DNA of 64,000 nucleotides. Origin: Hyaloperonospora brassicae. Taxonomy: Eukaryota; Oomycota; Peronosporomycetes; Peronosporales; Peronosporaceae. Within the stretch, counting starts at the first letter, position 1. Every line of letters begins with the position of its first letter. The notes below the pieces were generated by a model, which did no database searches, had not been told where the DNA came from, and was given only the letters and a program-made list of their open reading frames with translations. Shown here piece by piece: positions 1 through 13,852 of the stretch. Where the stretch lies: contig CANTFL010001116.1 of NCBI GenBank assembly GCA_947650285.1, positions 1 to 64,000 on the forward strand, read 5' to 3'. Position numbers and translations under genes: made by a program.

Positions 1-1859
1 TGCCCAAGCGCGAAAACGACGATTGTCTCGTCATTCGTAATTATATTACATAGTGCACTATTACGTGACCTGACATCAATTTACAAGAATGCGCAGTATA
101 CTCAGTTTTGCCAGGTACGAATTCTGACCTCAGTATCTACCGCCATATTCGCGCTGTCAGCATATTTCCTGCACTTTGCGTTATTTTTGCCTACTCGTGG
201 TCGCTTACCGAAAAAGAAATGTTGGCAGTGTTGTTCACACATGATTTTTTATCAATTATAAAACTAGGCACTTCACACCGATACTGATAACCACTCTTTT
301 TTTTCAATCTGTAACACAGAGAGGCGAAAGCACATTCGAGCCTAAACAAAATGTAGGTGTAAAATAGGACATCGGTAGGGTATGACTATGGTTGCGTCCC
401 CTAAATGTTTACAAGAATTAGTAGAAGATGCTGCAGTATATTTAAAAAGGTCATACAGCAATGAAGGTTTGTGCACACGACGTATATACTAGCCTTATGT
501 AAAATCTTCCTGCGAAAGCTACAGTTGGTCCTATCATTTAATTTAATTATGATGTAAGCGGTATAGAGATTCACTCATCCCAGTTAGACTCACACTTTCC
601 TACACGCTACACGGGTGTAGTACACATTGTAAGACATCAAAAGAGTGAATATTTGCAATGAAAATTCGATAATGTATCATATTTCGCTCTGAACTACGTA
701 TTTAACGATTTCCCAAATATTTCATTCATATGCATCCTGCTGGCTATGCTACGCTGAAGAGAGAACAGTACCAATCTCAATCATCGACCGTACAAAATGA
801 TATGCCATTCACCCAACAACATCCGCCACCAGTTACAGAAAAATAATCCAGACACCAATGTTGATTCTACATCTCAACCATACTCTATTTTATTTTACTT
901 ATTCAATGTTACTCGTTGCCTCTATTTTGACGCTTCGGCACACCTCGCCATTATGCGCTAGAAAGCTTAACTTGTACGCTTCCATCGACTTCTGGCATTT
1001 AATGCACTATCTAGCGCATCTACTTACATCGTCATCTTCACTTCCCTTCACGGGATGCAAATGTTTTCATAAACAATATTCCCGCAACTTTTTTGTTCTA
1101 ACGACGCCTCGCCTTCGACTTTTATACTTCTTTTGATTTTCCGTGTGCACTGATGTCGGTGTTGCGATTGATACACATAATTGTTTAATATCTCCACAAT
1201 CTTTTTATTAAATTACGAGCAACACCAGACGCAAATACGACCTCAGCTTCCATCATCTATATCTAAACAAATTCTGTATTAGCTTATAGATCAACACAAC
1301 ATCATTCCGTTTTTAGATCAAGGACCATGTTTAATGCCTAGGTTCCTCGTAAATTACGCCCTGTTTGTCTTTCCACCTTTTCAACTTACATATGCGGCTG
1401 GGGCTCTCTCTAGACGCTTAGGGTAGTAACAATGCGACTTCCGGTCTCGTGCAATGATAATCCCACAGTTGAGTACCAACGTGTATACGTAATAATAATT
1501 TGAATTAGTTACACGTTACGCAACCTGCAAGAGCAGCGACTCATATGACATATAAAACTTGCAATAATGGTACATTTATGACCTCGTCTCTCCATGCATC
1601 TTTAGTCGAAGAAGCGTATTAACACATTTGGTGGTTTATTAAGGTCCAGCTTGCAGTCAGACAATTTCTCCATTTTCGGTGTGCAATAAATACTTTGCTG
1701 ACATGGCCGAGATTCTCGATCGAAAGCGACCCTATGCTCATATAAAATTGGTGCGAGGCTGTATCACACTTAAAAATATTACAATTCTGTTCCGATGACT
1801 TCCATTACGAATACATCACTCACATTGCACTTATGGAAATAAGCACATGTCCGTCATCT
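1..1859. other. AT-rich intergenic sequence, no gene seen
   Basis: No reading frame here has a recognisable domain; the longest (858-1136) is a low-complexity AT-rich frame. No RNA gene or repeat family member was recognised. It is probably transposon-derived gene desert like the rest of the first 11 kb. Confidence 0.6.
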
Positions 1860-2885
1860 AAAATGGGAAAATAAAAATGCCTCATTTATATACGAAAAAA
1901 GAAAAATGCCCCACGTTCTAATATACTTAAGTGAATTATAACAAAAATGATCTACCCACATTGTCTTTCAGTCAACTGACAAAAACTTATATAATTACGC
2001 TTGAGGCATCATCACATGTTTACTTCTGAAATATGCCAGCACACGAAGAAGTCTGCAGACATTGAAGTTATCAATAAAAAGGTGACAGAAAGAATCGATT
2101 AATTGGGGTCGATTGAAATGATTAAGCGTTTTACATCATCTAACCTGATAATCAAAAAAGGGAAATATTATCCCACCAGTACAACAACATTAATAGCAAT
2201 TTCAGCACCTACAACAACAGCAACAGCAGCAACATTAAAATTAACAACAACAATAGCAGCAGAAACAGCAGTAGCATCATTAGCAGAGGAACAACAACAG
2301 CAACCGCATCACCACCAACAACAACAGCAACCGCATCATCACCAACAATAACAGCAGCACCAGTAGCAACAGAAATAGGATTTTAAACAGAGGAACAACA
2401 ACAGCATTAGCATTACCTACAAAAACAACAGCAGTAGCAGCAACGACAGTAGGATTTTCAACAGAGGAACAACAGCAACAACTGCATTATTTACAGCAAC
2501 AACAGCAGCAGCAGCATCAGTAATAGCAATTGAAACAACAATACCAAAAGCAATAACATTAATATCAACAACATTAGCACCGACTGAATGTATTTAAGGC
2601 CGCGACCGATGATACGAAGACGCGTTTGCGTACTTACATCTCGCGTCTGTGCCTGCACCTGCTGGCTGCAAGCGCAGCACGCCCCGCAGAACCCTCTACG
2701 CGGCTTCCCGAATAGGGCGATGGTTGGTCACGGCCGTAAATGGGACAATGAAAATGATTAAGAACGTGTGGTTTTATGTGTACCACATTAACTTGAGTAT
2801 ACAAGAACGACGGGCAATTTTTATTTACGTTTTTATCTGGCGCATTTTCTATTGTCCACTTACCTGGGGCATTTTTTAATTTTGT
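1860..2885. repeat. fold-back repeat family, copy 1
   Basis: This copy is alignable with the one at 6478-7435. Shared blocks in the same order are: an AATGCCCCACGT-type motif near the left end, a GAGGCATCATCACA-like block, a CAGACATTGAAGT block, a CAA/CAG-rich low-complexity core (about 2178-2578), and a GC-rich block from about 2575 that starts AACATTAGCACCGACT and includes TTGGTCACGGCCGT. Both ends carry AT-rich units around GCCCC/GGGGC in inverted orientation, so the ends could pair. No transposase frame is seen. Inferred to be a non-autonomous fold-back or MITE-like element; boundaries are approximate. Confidence 0.6.
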
Positions 2886-5800
2886 AATTCAATTGGAGAA
2901 TGTTTTATATTCATTATAAAAATACCTTTAAGACCTGAATAAGCAACTATATTTGATTTCGCCCGGCTTGCTTTTAAGTATACATATTTTTATATTCTTC
3001 AATGTGTTCTCCGCCACAAAGGTTCCAAATTTTCGTTTGTAATTTCATTTTTTCAATACTATCATAAACATGGACACCCGTCCCTCTTTCAAGACTTAAC
3101 AAAGATATTGAAATATTATTATAGTCTACACAAATTTCATATTGCAGTTGAGGTCAAATTGCCTTCACCATAACTATCTATATAGTGGACACAAATGTTT
3201 CTATATTATTTTCGATGTCATTTTAATTACTTTACCGCAAGCGACAAAACATGATATAGGCGCGCAATATTGCCATAAGGCTCTACAGTTGTCTTAATTT
3301 GAAACCGCTAAGTTGATCTTAAATGAATCGGGCTGTGTATTTTAGTTCAGAAGTTGTTGATAACGAACGCTGGCATTTTAGAATATCGAAACGACCCAAC
3401 CGTCGTACCCTGGTATTTACATGGTCTTGTTGTGGCTCGTTGGATATGTCCAATAGACGATACATATCACGTCAATCGCCTCCTTTTGTTCTTTCGAACT
3501 ATTCATCTTTGTCGTCATTGATGGAGTAAAATGCCATAATTTTGAATAAGCTTTCCACATTATCCTTAATTTCGATCTATATTTGTAACGGTATGACACT
3601 TTAGTGATACTACCACAGTAGGTGTATATGTCCATACCGTTATTTTGACACCAATAAATATTACTCATCTAAATCAGGAAACACTAAGGACGATTGTAGA
3701 GACGTATAAGTCACCTAAGAAACAAGATTTGGACATCAAAGTAGTCGAAGCTAAACTTCGCATTTACGTAATTATACGGATTTTATTCCCATGTAAATTC
3801 ATATTCATATCAGCTCACAGTTTGATCACTAAAAGACAATTGCCTTGTTAAGGCGTATGAGACAGTAAATATTTTGCAAGAATAATTAAAGCATGCGCTA
3901 CTATGCACTTTGTGTTGCTGATACTATTTATTTTTGAGTTTCTAAAATCACAACTTGAAGCTCTGTAATATAGAAGGCTCGTTGAGTCAATGCTCAAATA
4001 GGTGTTTGACGCGTTAACTTGTATCAAGTGGAATGTATCGTCTCAAAACGACTTTGCTCATTTGAATTATCATATAACTGCGATAGCCTTATCCTTCTTC
4101 AGGTAATGATTTGTGGTAGCTCTGATACCGAAATTGTTCCACACCGTCAACAACCTTATTTAATTATTTGGTCTTGTTACACGCATAAATTACTACCTCT
4201 GACCTATCTATCTATATATATATATATATCGCTCTTCAGCTTCAGACTAGACACATTGATGGTCATATATCTCTTTTATAGTACTCGCAACATTTGAAAC
4301 TGTTAGTATGAGTTTATTGTAAATCTACCCATGTGCTGAGTGACTAAATCAACATTCTCCTTGCAAAAATATACTAAGAACCTTTACATTACTTTTTTTG
4401 ATCAAGTTAATTCAAACTGGTGCAGGGCGTAAAATTAAATGCTAGCGCGAGTCGCAATGCGCAGCGCAACAATACCCAAGAACCAATATTCGCATAATTG
4501 TACCTTTATCTGTCAAAACTTAGGTCAGTATTACTATACGGGAATCCAAAAGCTGGCTAAAATTTAAATGTTAATGTACGAAGAACGTTCTACGGTATGT
4601 TTGCGGAAGATAGTGGCAAGTTGCAAGTAAAATTATACATTAAGACAGGTACAGTACGGTAAGATGCATTCTCTCAGCCGTAAATATTTACTAAGTGAAT
4701 CCTCCTTCGTTTACATTACGTAACACACTGGAAATATTGCACAGTAAATTTGCAATCACGCGTTCGACTCATTTCGTGCGCTGCACATTGGTACGGCAAT
4801 AAAACTGCATGTCAGTGTAAATTTTAAAATTTTTAATGAGATATCTTCGCTTCTGTATCCTTTTTTTGCAAATAACACCCAGTTGTAGTGAAACTTTTGT
4901 TCGATAAGGCCCACACGGTACAAGTGACCGGGACGGTCTTTTTTTAAATCCTCGGAAATACAAATTCATGCAATTAATTAATTCTTCGATCTCAAGCGGT
5001 ACGTCGAGACCACATTACATCTTGTAAACATACTTGCTGGGCATGTTTGTATCAAGCTGACCGTAATTTGTCCACAGCATAATTCTCGAGGATGGGTTCT
5101 GATCCATGCGCTTTTTGAGTCGCAAGCCAAAAAGAACGCATACGAAATCGCTCCAATGTTTTGACTCAAGATTATTCTTGACAAGACGCCACAGTTTCCA
5201 CTTGTACGCTGGATGGCATGGACGTATAGTTGACCTGTCCTTCAATGCATGATCCGTAAGTACATTGATCTATACCACCACGTCAAACCATAACCTCGGT
5301 TTCAGGGACGCGCAACTTTAAGTACACGTCGTTTTTTAATTACGAAGGCGTTTACCCTTTCACATAGGTATTCAGTGCGATAAATCACAGCGGGTGAGAT
5401 ATATCGACAAAACGATTATAGTAAGTCGTATCATAAATCTCCTTTGATTCTGCTTTCACTATTAGTATAATCACGTTTGCCATTTTTATTACTCAAAAAC
5501 GGAGTATCACGCACGATCTCTCACAGTGACTCGAAAGTTCAACAAGATGCTATCTACTCACCAATTTACGGCTTGAATTATCATCGAGGTAAACAACTTT
5601 TGATGGCTTGATCCTAGTACATTCCACAGCAAGTGCAAAGCTTTTTCCCACACCTATATTACCGTTATTATCTATGAAACCTTCGCAAATCTTCGCAATA
5701 CGTCAAGTGTTCCGACACAAATAATAATTGCAAGTGTTTACACGTGACTGGTATTAGCCAATGTTGCAACATGCCTCTTTTAACTGCGTTCTTGCTGTCA

Positions 5801-6477
5801 TTCGCTTCCACATACTGATCACAAGGTGACAATATAATGCCTGGCGGAAGTACCCCGTGCGCGTGTAATCGTACTTTCCTAATTTAACAGTGAACAGTTC
5901 ACTTGACGTATAACTGAACCACAATGGCTAGACCAAGTCAATCTTTACCACCACCCATCACTTTTAACGACGATATAAAGGTTGATGTCTTGACATGGTC
6001 TCTTCATATATATTATAATTGTATTCATCCTAATTTTGCGCCAGAAGTAAAACGGATTAAACATATGGTGTAATCGCTTTTTGACGCGCTTAATCGTACA
6101 ATTTTGAAGGATTCACGTCTAAAATGCTAGTCTAAGTGCTTTTTACCCAATGTATGGGGATAGGGTACCACGATGGTCGAATTCCTTAATTTCTATAATT
6201 CACACAAGCAAATTTAAGATATAAAAATTCGTTTGTAATATGTTCTCATTAGTCTTTGAAGCAGACCTCACTCACTGGTACAGATCTTGATGATCATCGA
6301 CACGCATTCCAAGATATCTCTAACGTTAAAAAACAACTTCCGTAGCGTCTACAGCATCTTTTTGGGGGCTTCGTTTTATATGTTATTAAGTCATCGGCGT
6401 CTGGGGACTTTGCGGCTGGGGTACCGAGGCTGTAACCGGGAGATCCCGTTGCATATCATTACTTTATAGGAAAATAA
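2886..6477. other. AT-rich intergenic sequence, no gene seen
   Basis: No supported gene. A short (TA)n microsatellite sits at about 4210-4229. Reading frames are under 95 codons, AT-rich and without domain similarity. Confidence 0.6.
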
Positions 6478-7435
6478 TATGAATGCCCCATATAATCACG
6501 AAAAAAAATCCCCAGATAATTAAAAAAAGTACCCCATACAATTAGAACAAATGCTCCAGACAATCACGAAAATAAAAAAATGCCCCACGTCCTAGTTTGG
6601 CGAATACGCTCAAGGCATCATCGCACGTTTCCTCCCTAAAACAGACCTGCGTACGACGAATTCTACAGACATTGAAGTCATCGATAAGAGCTAAACAGAA
6701 AGAATAAATTCATTTGGGTTTCATTGATATAATTATATCAATTGAAGTTTCAAACAGATAAGCAGGAAAAGAATGCAATCCCACAAATTTAACAACATTA
6801 ATAGCAACAGCAGCACCTACAACAACAACAGCAAAATCAACATCAGTACCAATAGCAGCAGCAGCATCTGCATAGACAACTAACAGCAACCGCATCACCT
6901 ACAACAACAACAGCAGCAGCTGCAACAGCAGTAGTAGCATCAAATATAGCAGCAACATTGTCAACAATAGCAACTGAAACAACAACAAAAAGCAACAATA
7001 TCAATGTCAACAACATTAGCACCGACTTACTGTATTTATGGCCGCGAATGATAATACAAAAACGCTTTTACGTACTTATTTCTAGCGCCTTCGCCTGCAA
7101 CTGGTGGCTGCAAGCGCGACAAGCCCGCAATTAATAGCTGCAAGCGCAGCACGACCGCGGCAGAACCCTCTCCGCGGCTTCCCAAGCAGGACGGCGGTTG
7201 GTCACGGCCGTGAATGGACACACTAAAATAGTTGAGGACGCGTGGTTTTATGTGTGCCACATAAACATGAGTTTACCAGGACGTAAGGCATTTTTATTTT
7301 CGTGATAATCGAGGGCATTTATTTATAAAAAAAATTATTATCTGGGGCATTCTTTATATATTCGATTTTTCGGGGTCATTTTTTATGTTCGTGATAAAAT
7401 GGGCAGTCTTTTCTATTCTCGTAATTTATTGAGAT
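6478..7435. repeat. fold-back repeat family, copy 2
   Basis: Second copy of the repeat at 1860-2885. The left end (6478-6595) holds about five AT-rich units built on a GCCCCA-like core followed by ATAATCACGAAAA-type sequence. The right end (7285-7435) holds the same units inverted (TTTTCGTGATAA ... GGGGCATT). The innermost pair, CACGAAAATAAA at about 6573 and its complement at about 7293, is the clearest terminal match. The core is CAA/CAG-rich (about 6785-7018) and is followed by the same GC-rich block as copy 1. No coding capacity is seen. Confidence 0.65.
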
Positions 7436-8402
7436 ATCAATGTTTTTATTCGCAAAATATATCAATCAATTATATCTGGCTAAGACACAAGTTAGTATAT
7501 GATTTTCAAAATAAATAAAAGGCTAGTCCACCTTTGCTTGAGATAGACCACAATAAATGAATCGGCCTTCAATTACAGCTGAAGGCGCGCGATGGGTGGT
7601 AAAATTAAAAGCTGCACAGGATATTGTATCTGATTTTAATTTGAGTAAATAAAAGAAAATGATTGAGAAAAAATATGAGTCAACAGGGAAAAGATAAATC
7701 GAAATGAAACAAACGTAAGATTTTGTATCATTACGATTTACCATTTCCCTGTAGCCTCAAATTCCTTTTCTCAGCTCTCTTCGTCGCGTTTTCTCAACGC
7801 TTACGTTTTGGTGAAGTTCGAAAGCACTTTTTTGTGCAAAAAGACATACAAGAAATAACCAGGAATTCGGAAGATTGCGCCCATTACAAAGGTATTATAA
7901 AAGACACATGGAACCGTCACACCTGCCTACTCGCGTACTTCTTCATCTTCTTATTTAAAGTGCGTATTTTTATGTTTAAATAGCAGATAGCCTGTTTTAC
8001 AGACCTTCTACACCAATCCGTACGTCATATAGCGCATAAATTCTAATGGTTGTTATTTCGAGCGTCTTTGCAAACTCACTATATCGTTTCAACTAATACA
8101 GCACCTTGCATGCGCTCTTAAAATATAAAATTTACTTTTAATGATGAGTACGATTAAATAACTCTTGCAGAAATTCCTTGTGACCAAGACGTACATTTAT
8201 CGTCTCTCTCGACCTCTCGCGAGCAGTAAAATCTTTTGACCGTAATAATTGGGTTTATGCTTGAGTTGACTACACCCCGTGCCGACAGCTGGACGCAAAT
8301 TCAATTCCATTCTTTCAATTCGATGGATGTATCTTATAAAGAACATTGAAGCGTGCAAATTGATTATGGAAATTCGTTATGTGTTCAATTTATTGAGCAA
8401 TT
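7436..8402. other. AT-rich intergenic sequence, no gene seen
   Basis: Nothing recognisable beyond AT-rich sequence with short random frames. Confidence 0.55.
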
Positions 8403-8750
8403 TTGCAATGGATATCGCGATCAAGGTTGCGATCACGAGAATCTATGTGTATACCACACCACGCGATTGCGATTAGTCTGGTGTTAGCCCCGCCACGCAA
8501 CCATGATTTAGAAAGAGATTGCGACCAGGCGCGTGATCACAACCAGGGACGCGAAATTGATCAGTTAAATATGATAAACCACCACGCATCCGAATCTGGA
8601 TAGAGATCGCGATCAAGTCCGCGATCACAATTAGGAGCGCAAAGGAGATCGAGTGGGTGCGTATAACACCACGCGATTCCATTTAAATCGAGATCGCGAT
8701 CGGGTGCGCGAAAGCAATCAGGTGGGTGCACCACACCACACGATCAGCAG
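8403..8750. repeat. decayed tandem repeat, unit about 85-95 bp
   Basis: About four diverged units start near 8411, 8511, 8601 and 8691. Each opens with an AGATCGCGATC-like block, then a GCGATCACAA-like block, then a CACCACGCGATT-like block. Divergence and indels show that the array is old. The GATCGCGATC palindromes are part of the unit. Frames across it merely reflect the repeat and are not treated as genes. Confidence 0.5.
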
Positions 8751-11702
8751 CCCGCAAGTAGAAGTATACATGAACTTAATCACGGTTTGCAAGTGTGCAT
8801 TAGCAGATCCTTCGCTTTTGGTAAGCATGAACTAGGTACGTTTTGATTGGCTTAACATTAAACAGAGTTCGATTGCTTATGAATACACGTGTCGGCTTCT
8901 TCTCTGGGTTGGATAACTGGCCACCCGACGTAAGGTAATGTTACATACTTAAGCCAAGTGATATATCTGGATCGTTTGGCCAGGATTCGAAGAGACTCTC
9001 GGCAAACTTCTAAACTTCGATCGGACTCAGCAACACCGATAGTAAAAAGTACAAGATATCGAGACGGCTGTAGCGGTAAGAATGTGAAGCTGATCAGATT
9101 CTACGTTTTTGACAAGGCGGTCTCGTTCAGATCAGGGTGACTCATATCGAGGCCTTTACAAGTATACCCGTGGTCGTGTAAAGATTTTCACACAATCACT
9201 CCCAACCCTATCACAAAAACGGTCAAGTTTTTCCTCGACACAAGTCCGCCTAGAAGAGTGCAGCCCGCCCTAAAGATGGGTACACCAGGTGTGAAGGAAT
9301 CGCGACACACTCGAACGGAGTACCCCACCCCAATATTTGATCGTATATGCGCCAGTGGAAAGTCGAGGTGATAATAATCTTGCGTTCGACACTCCACCTT
9401 TGGTCTATTTGTTATAATGTAACACAAACAACCGTGTATAATTTGCACATTATATTATAACAAAATTAGATCTCTTGAATCATGATCTTTGCATGCTTAG
9501 CACCCATCTGCCTCGTTTGCATATTTTATGATTCTTAAAGGTTGCCAGTCGCCACAATTTCTTGTATTTGGCCGTACGTCAATAGTGCTCGCGAGGGACA
9601 AAGACGCTCTTCGTCCATTTATCGGATATTAAAATTAAGTAATATCATTCCAGCAATAGAAGAAGCCACGGAGTCAAGTAAACGATATCGAGCAATTCTG
9701 ACACAGGAGAAAACTTCAGTTAGAGCACATGTGTCATAAAAGCCTATAAGTTTTAGAAGGAAGAAAGCAGATGATTTCGCTTTAAATGTATACTATCATA
9801 CAATATGGACGTTCCCATTGCGTCACTAATACAATGGTGTTCAACAAGATCTTAGATCAGGCACAGTGAAATTTGGTAGGTTTTCTGCTGGAAGAAGTGA
9901 AGCTCGACGAGACACTTATCGATGATGAAAGCGCATTACAACTATTATGTATACTTATGGCAATCTACATTTAGCCCAATTTTCAGCATTATTTCATATT
10001 ATGCTATCTCACACTTTCTGCACTGAAGATGCGTTCGCGTCTAATTTTTATAGAGACGGACACCGAATATTCGTCACTTAATGCTATAGAATGAAAGCGA
10101 TGGTGCTACCGACGAGAGGTTAATTACTTTGAAAAATGTTAATAGTCGAATGATATGCTCACTCATTGAATTCGCATGCTCATCCTACTATTTAGCGTAA
10201 GACATGTTTATCGCCACGCACGGCAAGAGAAGGTCTCCACATAGAAAACATGATGAATACGTTTTTATATGGGCTGCATAGATTAATTGAAAAACACTTA
10301 AAGCCGTTATTCGACTCTACTTTGGTCTTAGTATGTTAGGACTCCATTTGCACTATTTATACATACACGTTAACGATAATCTGTGGCGAGTTTAGGCTTA
10401 CGAGGGCATTTCTGTATGTTGTTGGGTATATCGACTATATCCATCACAATTACGACGGCTGGCGCGGAGCTGCTGAGTTAGCGCTATATACTTGAGAAAT
10501 GATCGATACGTAAGTAGGACTATGGCGATTCATAGCAATATTATTGTCGCCATATTTGATAGAAAGAAGCAAAGGATTACAGTCGGAACCACGTCGACAT
10601 AATGATAAATTTCATGAGCGACAGCAAAGAAATAAATTTTATATATATAATGAGACTGCAAAAGACGCTGGTACACTAAAATTGCCTTCCATTTTGTGAA
10701 TGATTCCAAATTTCATGCTGGATTACTATCAGGCGTAATAAGAGGTTTGTAAGAAATGTGCAAATTTGGTGGGTAATTTCCACTGAGAATAAAAAAATCT
10801 ATGGGCAAATTCGTTGCGACAGGTGGCAGCTGGCATCGACTCGGTGTCTTGTCGATTTCGCATGGATGTTGGATTTAAATATTAGTATTTAGACTCTAGT
10901 GTTGCTGAGCCGTAAAGATTGCATGCGAAAATCGTCGAAGATATTTCAAAACAATTCCTATGCAAATATGCTGAACATAAGTAAAGTTTCTATATTGGCA
11001 AACCCTTTGTCTTCTTTTACACTATGATCGTGTCAATTTATCTCCGTCATTACATACCACATGAAGATAATATAGGCAATCCACCAGTATCGACACTCAA
11101 GATATACACATAAAATTCTGTTGGCCCTTGCAAAAAGCTCTCACAAACTTACATTTGCCCTATATAAGTATTGGGAGCATATTTCCTTCCATCACGATAA
11201 ATGGCCTCAGGGGGTTTTATATAGCTCACTCTTTACGAACAAATTGTCCCAATACTAATCACACAGCTCATTGATCTCGTTTGCGTTACGTATAGTAGTC
11301 TACAACTTTGTTACGCTCAGTGTTGTAGACCATATCTAGGTGTCTATACACACAGATGCCGCCTCACCACAATCTGATTCCAAAAGGTTGCATCATACAC
11401 ATTCTTACTTCTGTTGTGAAGTTTCTAACTCCGTAAAGAAGTCACATGCTGGTTTAAAATTCTTGTAGCAATAAGATTGCGGTAAATAACCTTCCATTCG
11501 TTCACAATCTTGCTTTGCTTAGTGATGTTAAAGGCTACCCGCTTGTAGCATATATACATTTGGCATAGTTAAGACGTCTTTTTATTGACCATGATGAATT
11601 GAATGAGCGAATCCGCGATATACAACACCGTGCTCGCGATGTTCTGGCTAAGTTGACGTAAGTTGATCTATACTGAGAGATCGTCTTAGTCATATGTATA
11701 TA
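8751..11702. other. AT-rich intergenic sequence, no gene seen
   Basis: No gene, RNA or repeat could be supported. A short stretch at about 9101 (TCTACGTTTTTGACAAGG) resembles one at about 19600, which suggests debris of a shared dispersed element. Confidence 0.5.
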
Positions 11703-11840
11703 TTTTCCACTCGCTACGGCCTAAAACGTGGTGGAGCTTCACTTCGGCGCTACAACACGTTTAATTTGTTTCACTTTATCAAAAATCTCTTTGACTGCTA
11801 TTGCTGTTGGAAATTAAAGTTGAGAGATGGTAAATTTTCT
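11703..11840 (+). repeat. 138-bp direct repeat outside the copia 5' LTR
   Basis: This block begins TTTTCCACTCGCTACGGC and ends TAAATTTTCT, directly before the LTR. A diverged copy in the same orientation lies at 17646-17785, just beyond the 3' LTR. The copies agree along their whole length with scattered substitutions and indels. It is not part of the LTRs, because its order relative to the LTR is reversed at the two ends. Confidence 0.6.
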
Positions 11841-11841
11841 T

Positions 11842-12144
11842 TGTAATATGCGCAAACGTACCGACAAGGAACAAGGCCAACGAAGTAATGTCGACGGGAC
11901 ACGGCTAACGCGACAAGGCTGACGGAACAAGACCAACGGATTCAAGAACATGCAAGAACACGGGAAGAGACGTTAGCGTGAGCGGCGGTTGGCAAGCAAG
12001 CTGACACCGAAGCAGTAATTTTGTCGCTCAGTCGAAAATTGCTAAGTGTAAGGCAAGTCGTCAATAGCGAGTGGAGCAAAGCTGATTAATATATATCATT
12101 GTGCGTCAGGATATGTATACTAGCTAAAGGCTCAACGCTACCCA
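11842..12144 (+). repeat. copia 5' LTR
   Basis: Begins TGTAATATGCG and matches 17330-17631 with only a handful of differences until the last 15 bases. It contains short imperfect tandem blocks built on GACAAGG/CCAACGG and a TATATAT stretch. The 3' edge is approximate because the two copies diverge after CTAGCTAAAGG. Confidence 0.8.
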
Positions 12145-12539
12145 GGGTTCGCAGCAGGTTGATGGCTTTAAGTCTACAAGTGTCTTTTGCTGATGTTTAT
12201 TTTGACTCACTTGGTGATGATTTAATTTGACAGAGACAAACTGCTAAACAAAGTTGATATCAGCTATTATGGACGACTTATTGGATTGCGTGACAAGTCC
12301 TGGTTCTACAACAACGTAAGGACTGCGTCCAAAGATCTTAAGCTATTGAAATTGTCACAGTGGAAAAGACGCTCGCCGCAAACCTAAGCTCAAATGAGCG
12401 GAAGGAATTTTAAGAAGCTCTGGTGAAAGAAAAGCAGATTATTTTGGACTTAGTGTCGATGAAGCTAGGCTAGCGTGTACTATCACGAGCAAGTGTCACA
12501 GAGATGTAAAAGTTTCTGGAAATATTCTATAACGGGAAT

Positions 12540-12896
12540 ATGAATGCTGCCATACGTAAAAATTTAAATATTATACTCGACATCAAATTGAATACATTGG
12601 CATGTAGATTGAATCGGGAAGTCGTGCAGCACATGGAAAACAATTTCATGACTAAAGAACAACTCGCTGCGCGCAACGCTGACGTTCATGATCCAATACA
12701 TACGCAACTGCTCATTAAGTCGCTTCCAGAAAATGCACATTTTGACCGTCTTCGAGGCATGGTGGAGAGCAAGGATGATAACGTGAATACGTCCGAGAAC
12801 GTAAGAAACCAGATTTTATGGATGGAAAGCTGTTACACGTGTTACCGTCACACAAGTGTACACTGTGCTAATGTAAATTTGCAAGGGCATGGATAA
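12540..12896 (+). pseudogene. copia gag fragment
   Basis: A 118-codon frame resembling the copia gag (UBN2-type) region: a helical stretch, then an L-x2-SLP-E motif ('LLIKSLPENAHF') typical of the gag core. The capsid-like protein normally packages element RNA. Upstream in-frame sequence and the expected downstream zinc knuckle are broken: only an NCHQPEHRM remnant is seen near 13024. Family assignment rests on position within the element and this motif. Confidence 0.55.
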
Positions 12897-13259
12897 AGTA
12901 CATTTTTAAAGCCTTACAGGAGCAACGATCTAGGTGGCAGCAATGTCAAAAGAGCGCCAGAGTTAGATTTATCTGCCAAGTTGCCAACAATCTCCAAGAC
13001 AGATAACAGCAAGGAAGTTTTAAATTGTCATCAGCCTGAACATAGAATGATCTATTTTCCTACCATGAATCGACCCGAAGCAAATTGAAGACTTGAAACG
13101 TCTACAAAGGATCCCACATTGCTAAAACTCAACACCAATAAACGGTCAAGTCAATCATCACAGGCGTGCTAAGAATCAGTAATGCTGATATCAAACGTAC
13201 TTAACGTCAGTCATCGGATGCTAGGGTGCAGAGATTAACTTATAGGTAAGCCGACCACC

Positions 13260-13530
13260 CCAATTGGGAACGGTGTTTTGATAATGCTGCCAATGTTCAT
13301 GTTTCATCAGACATGAGGTACTTCATCGTCTAAAAGTGATGTCCAAAATTTTTTAAGTCTACAGCGTACGAGAATCACAAGAGGGTTTTTTTTACCACCC
13401 CGGTAGGACGTGTAACATTCCACATCTTGGGTAATAGTGAATCGCAAAACATATTTATGACGTTGTATGACGCATATTATGTTCCGAACAGCATGAAGCT
13501 CTTATTACAACTAAAAGCGGAATGACAAGG
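13260..13530 (+). pseudogene. copia protease and pre-integrase remnant
   Basis: One frame reads 'FDNAANVHVSSDMRYF' near 13270-13325. This corresponds to the copia protease W-x2-DSGA-x3-H region, but the DSG catalytic motif has become DNA. Further on, 'DAYYVPNSMKLLLQL' (about 13465-13515) matches the conserved 'VLYVPxLxxNLLS' segment before the integrase. The fragments lie in different frames, so they are pseudogenic. Confidence 0.5.
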
Positions 13531-13852
13531 TATCTATGTGGCATGTGGAACCAGAAATGGTGATAAGATGTTTAATTTCCGCGAACAGAAGGTGAAGATC
13601 CTTGAATTTGGAAGAGAAAGCTGCAGATTGTTCAGATTCGATGCTAAAAATGCATAATTGCCTTGCAAAATGGCCAACAAAAGGCGAACCAACAAGTAAG
13701 CAAATCACACGTGATATACACACGCGTCAAAGTTTTTGCCAGTATACAGAGATGGCACGAAGGCATTAAGTATCTAAATCCCCAGATATCAACTTCATGG
13801 TCGATAAAGAGCTAGTGGACGGAATTTTATTCAACAAAAGATTGTTTGGTGA

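Noticed and set aside
2103..2351. Gln/His-rich protein encoded in the CAA/CAG tract
   Set aside because: It lies in a low-complexity repeat core shared with 6785-7018, where the frame is not kept.
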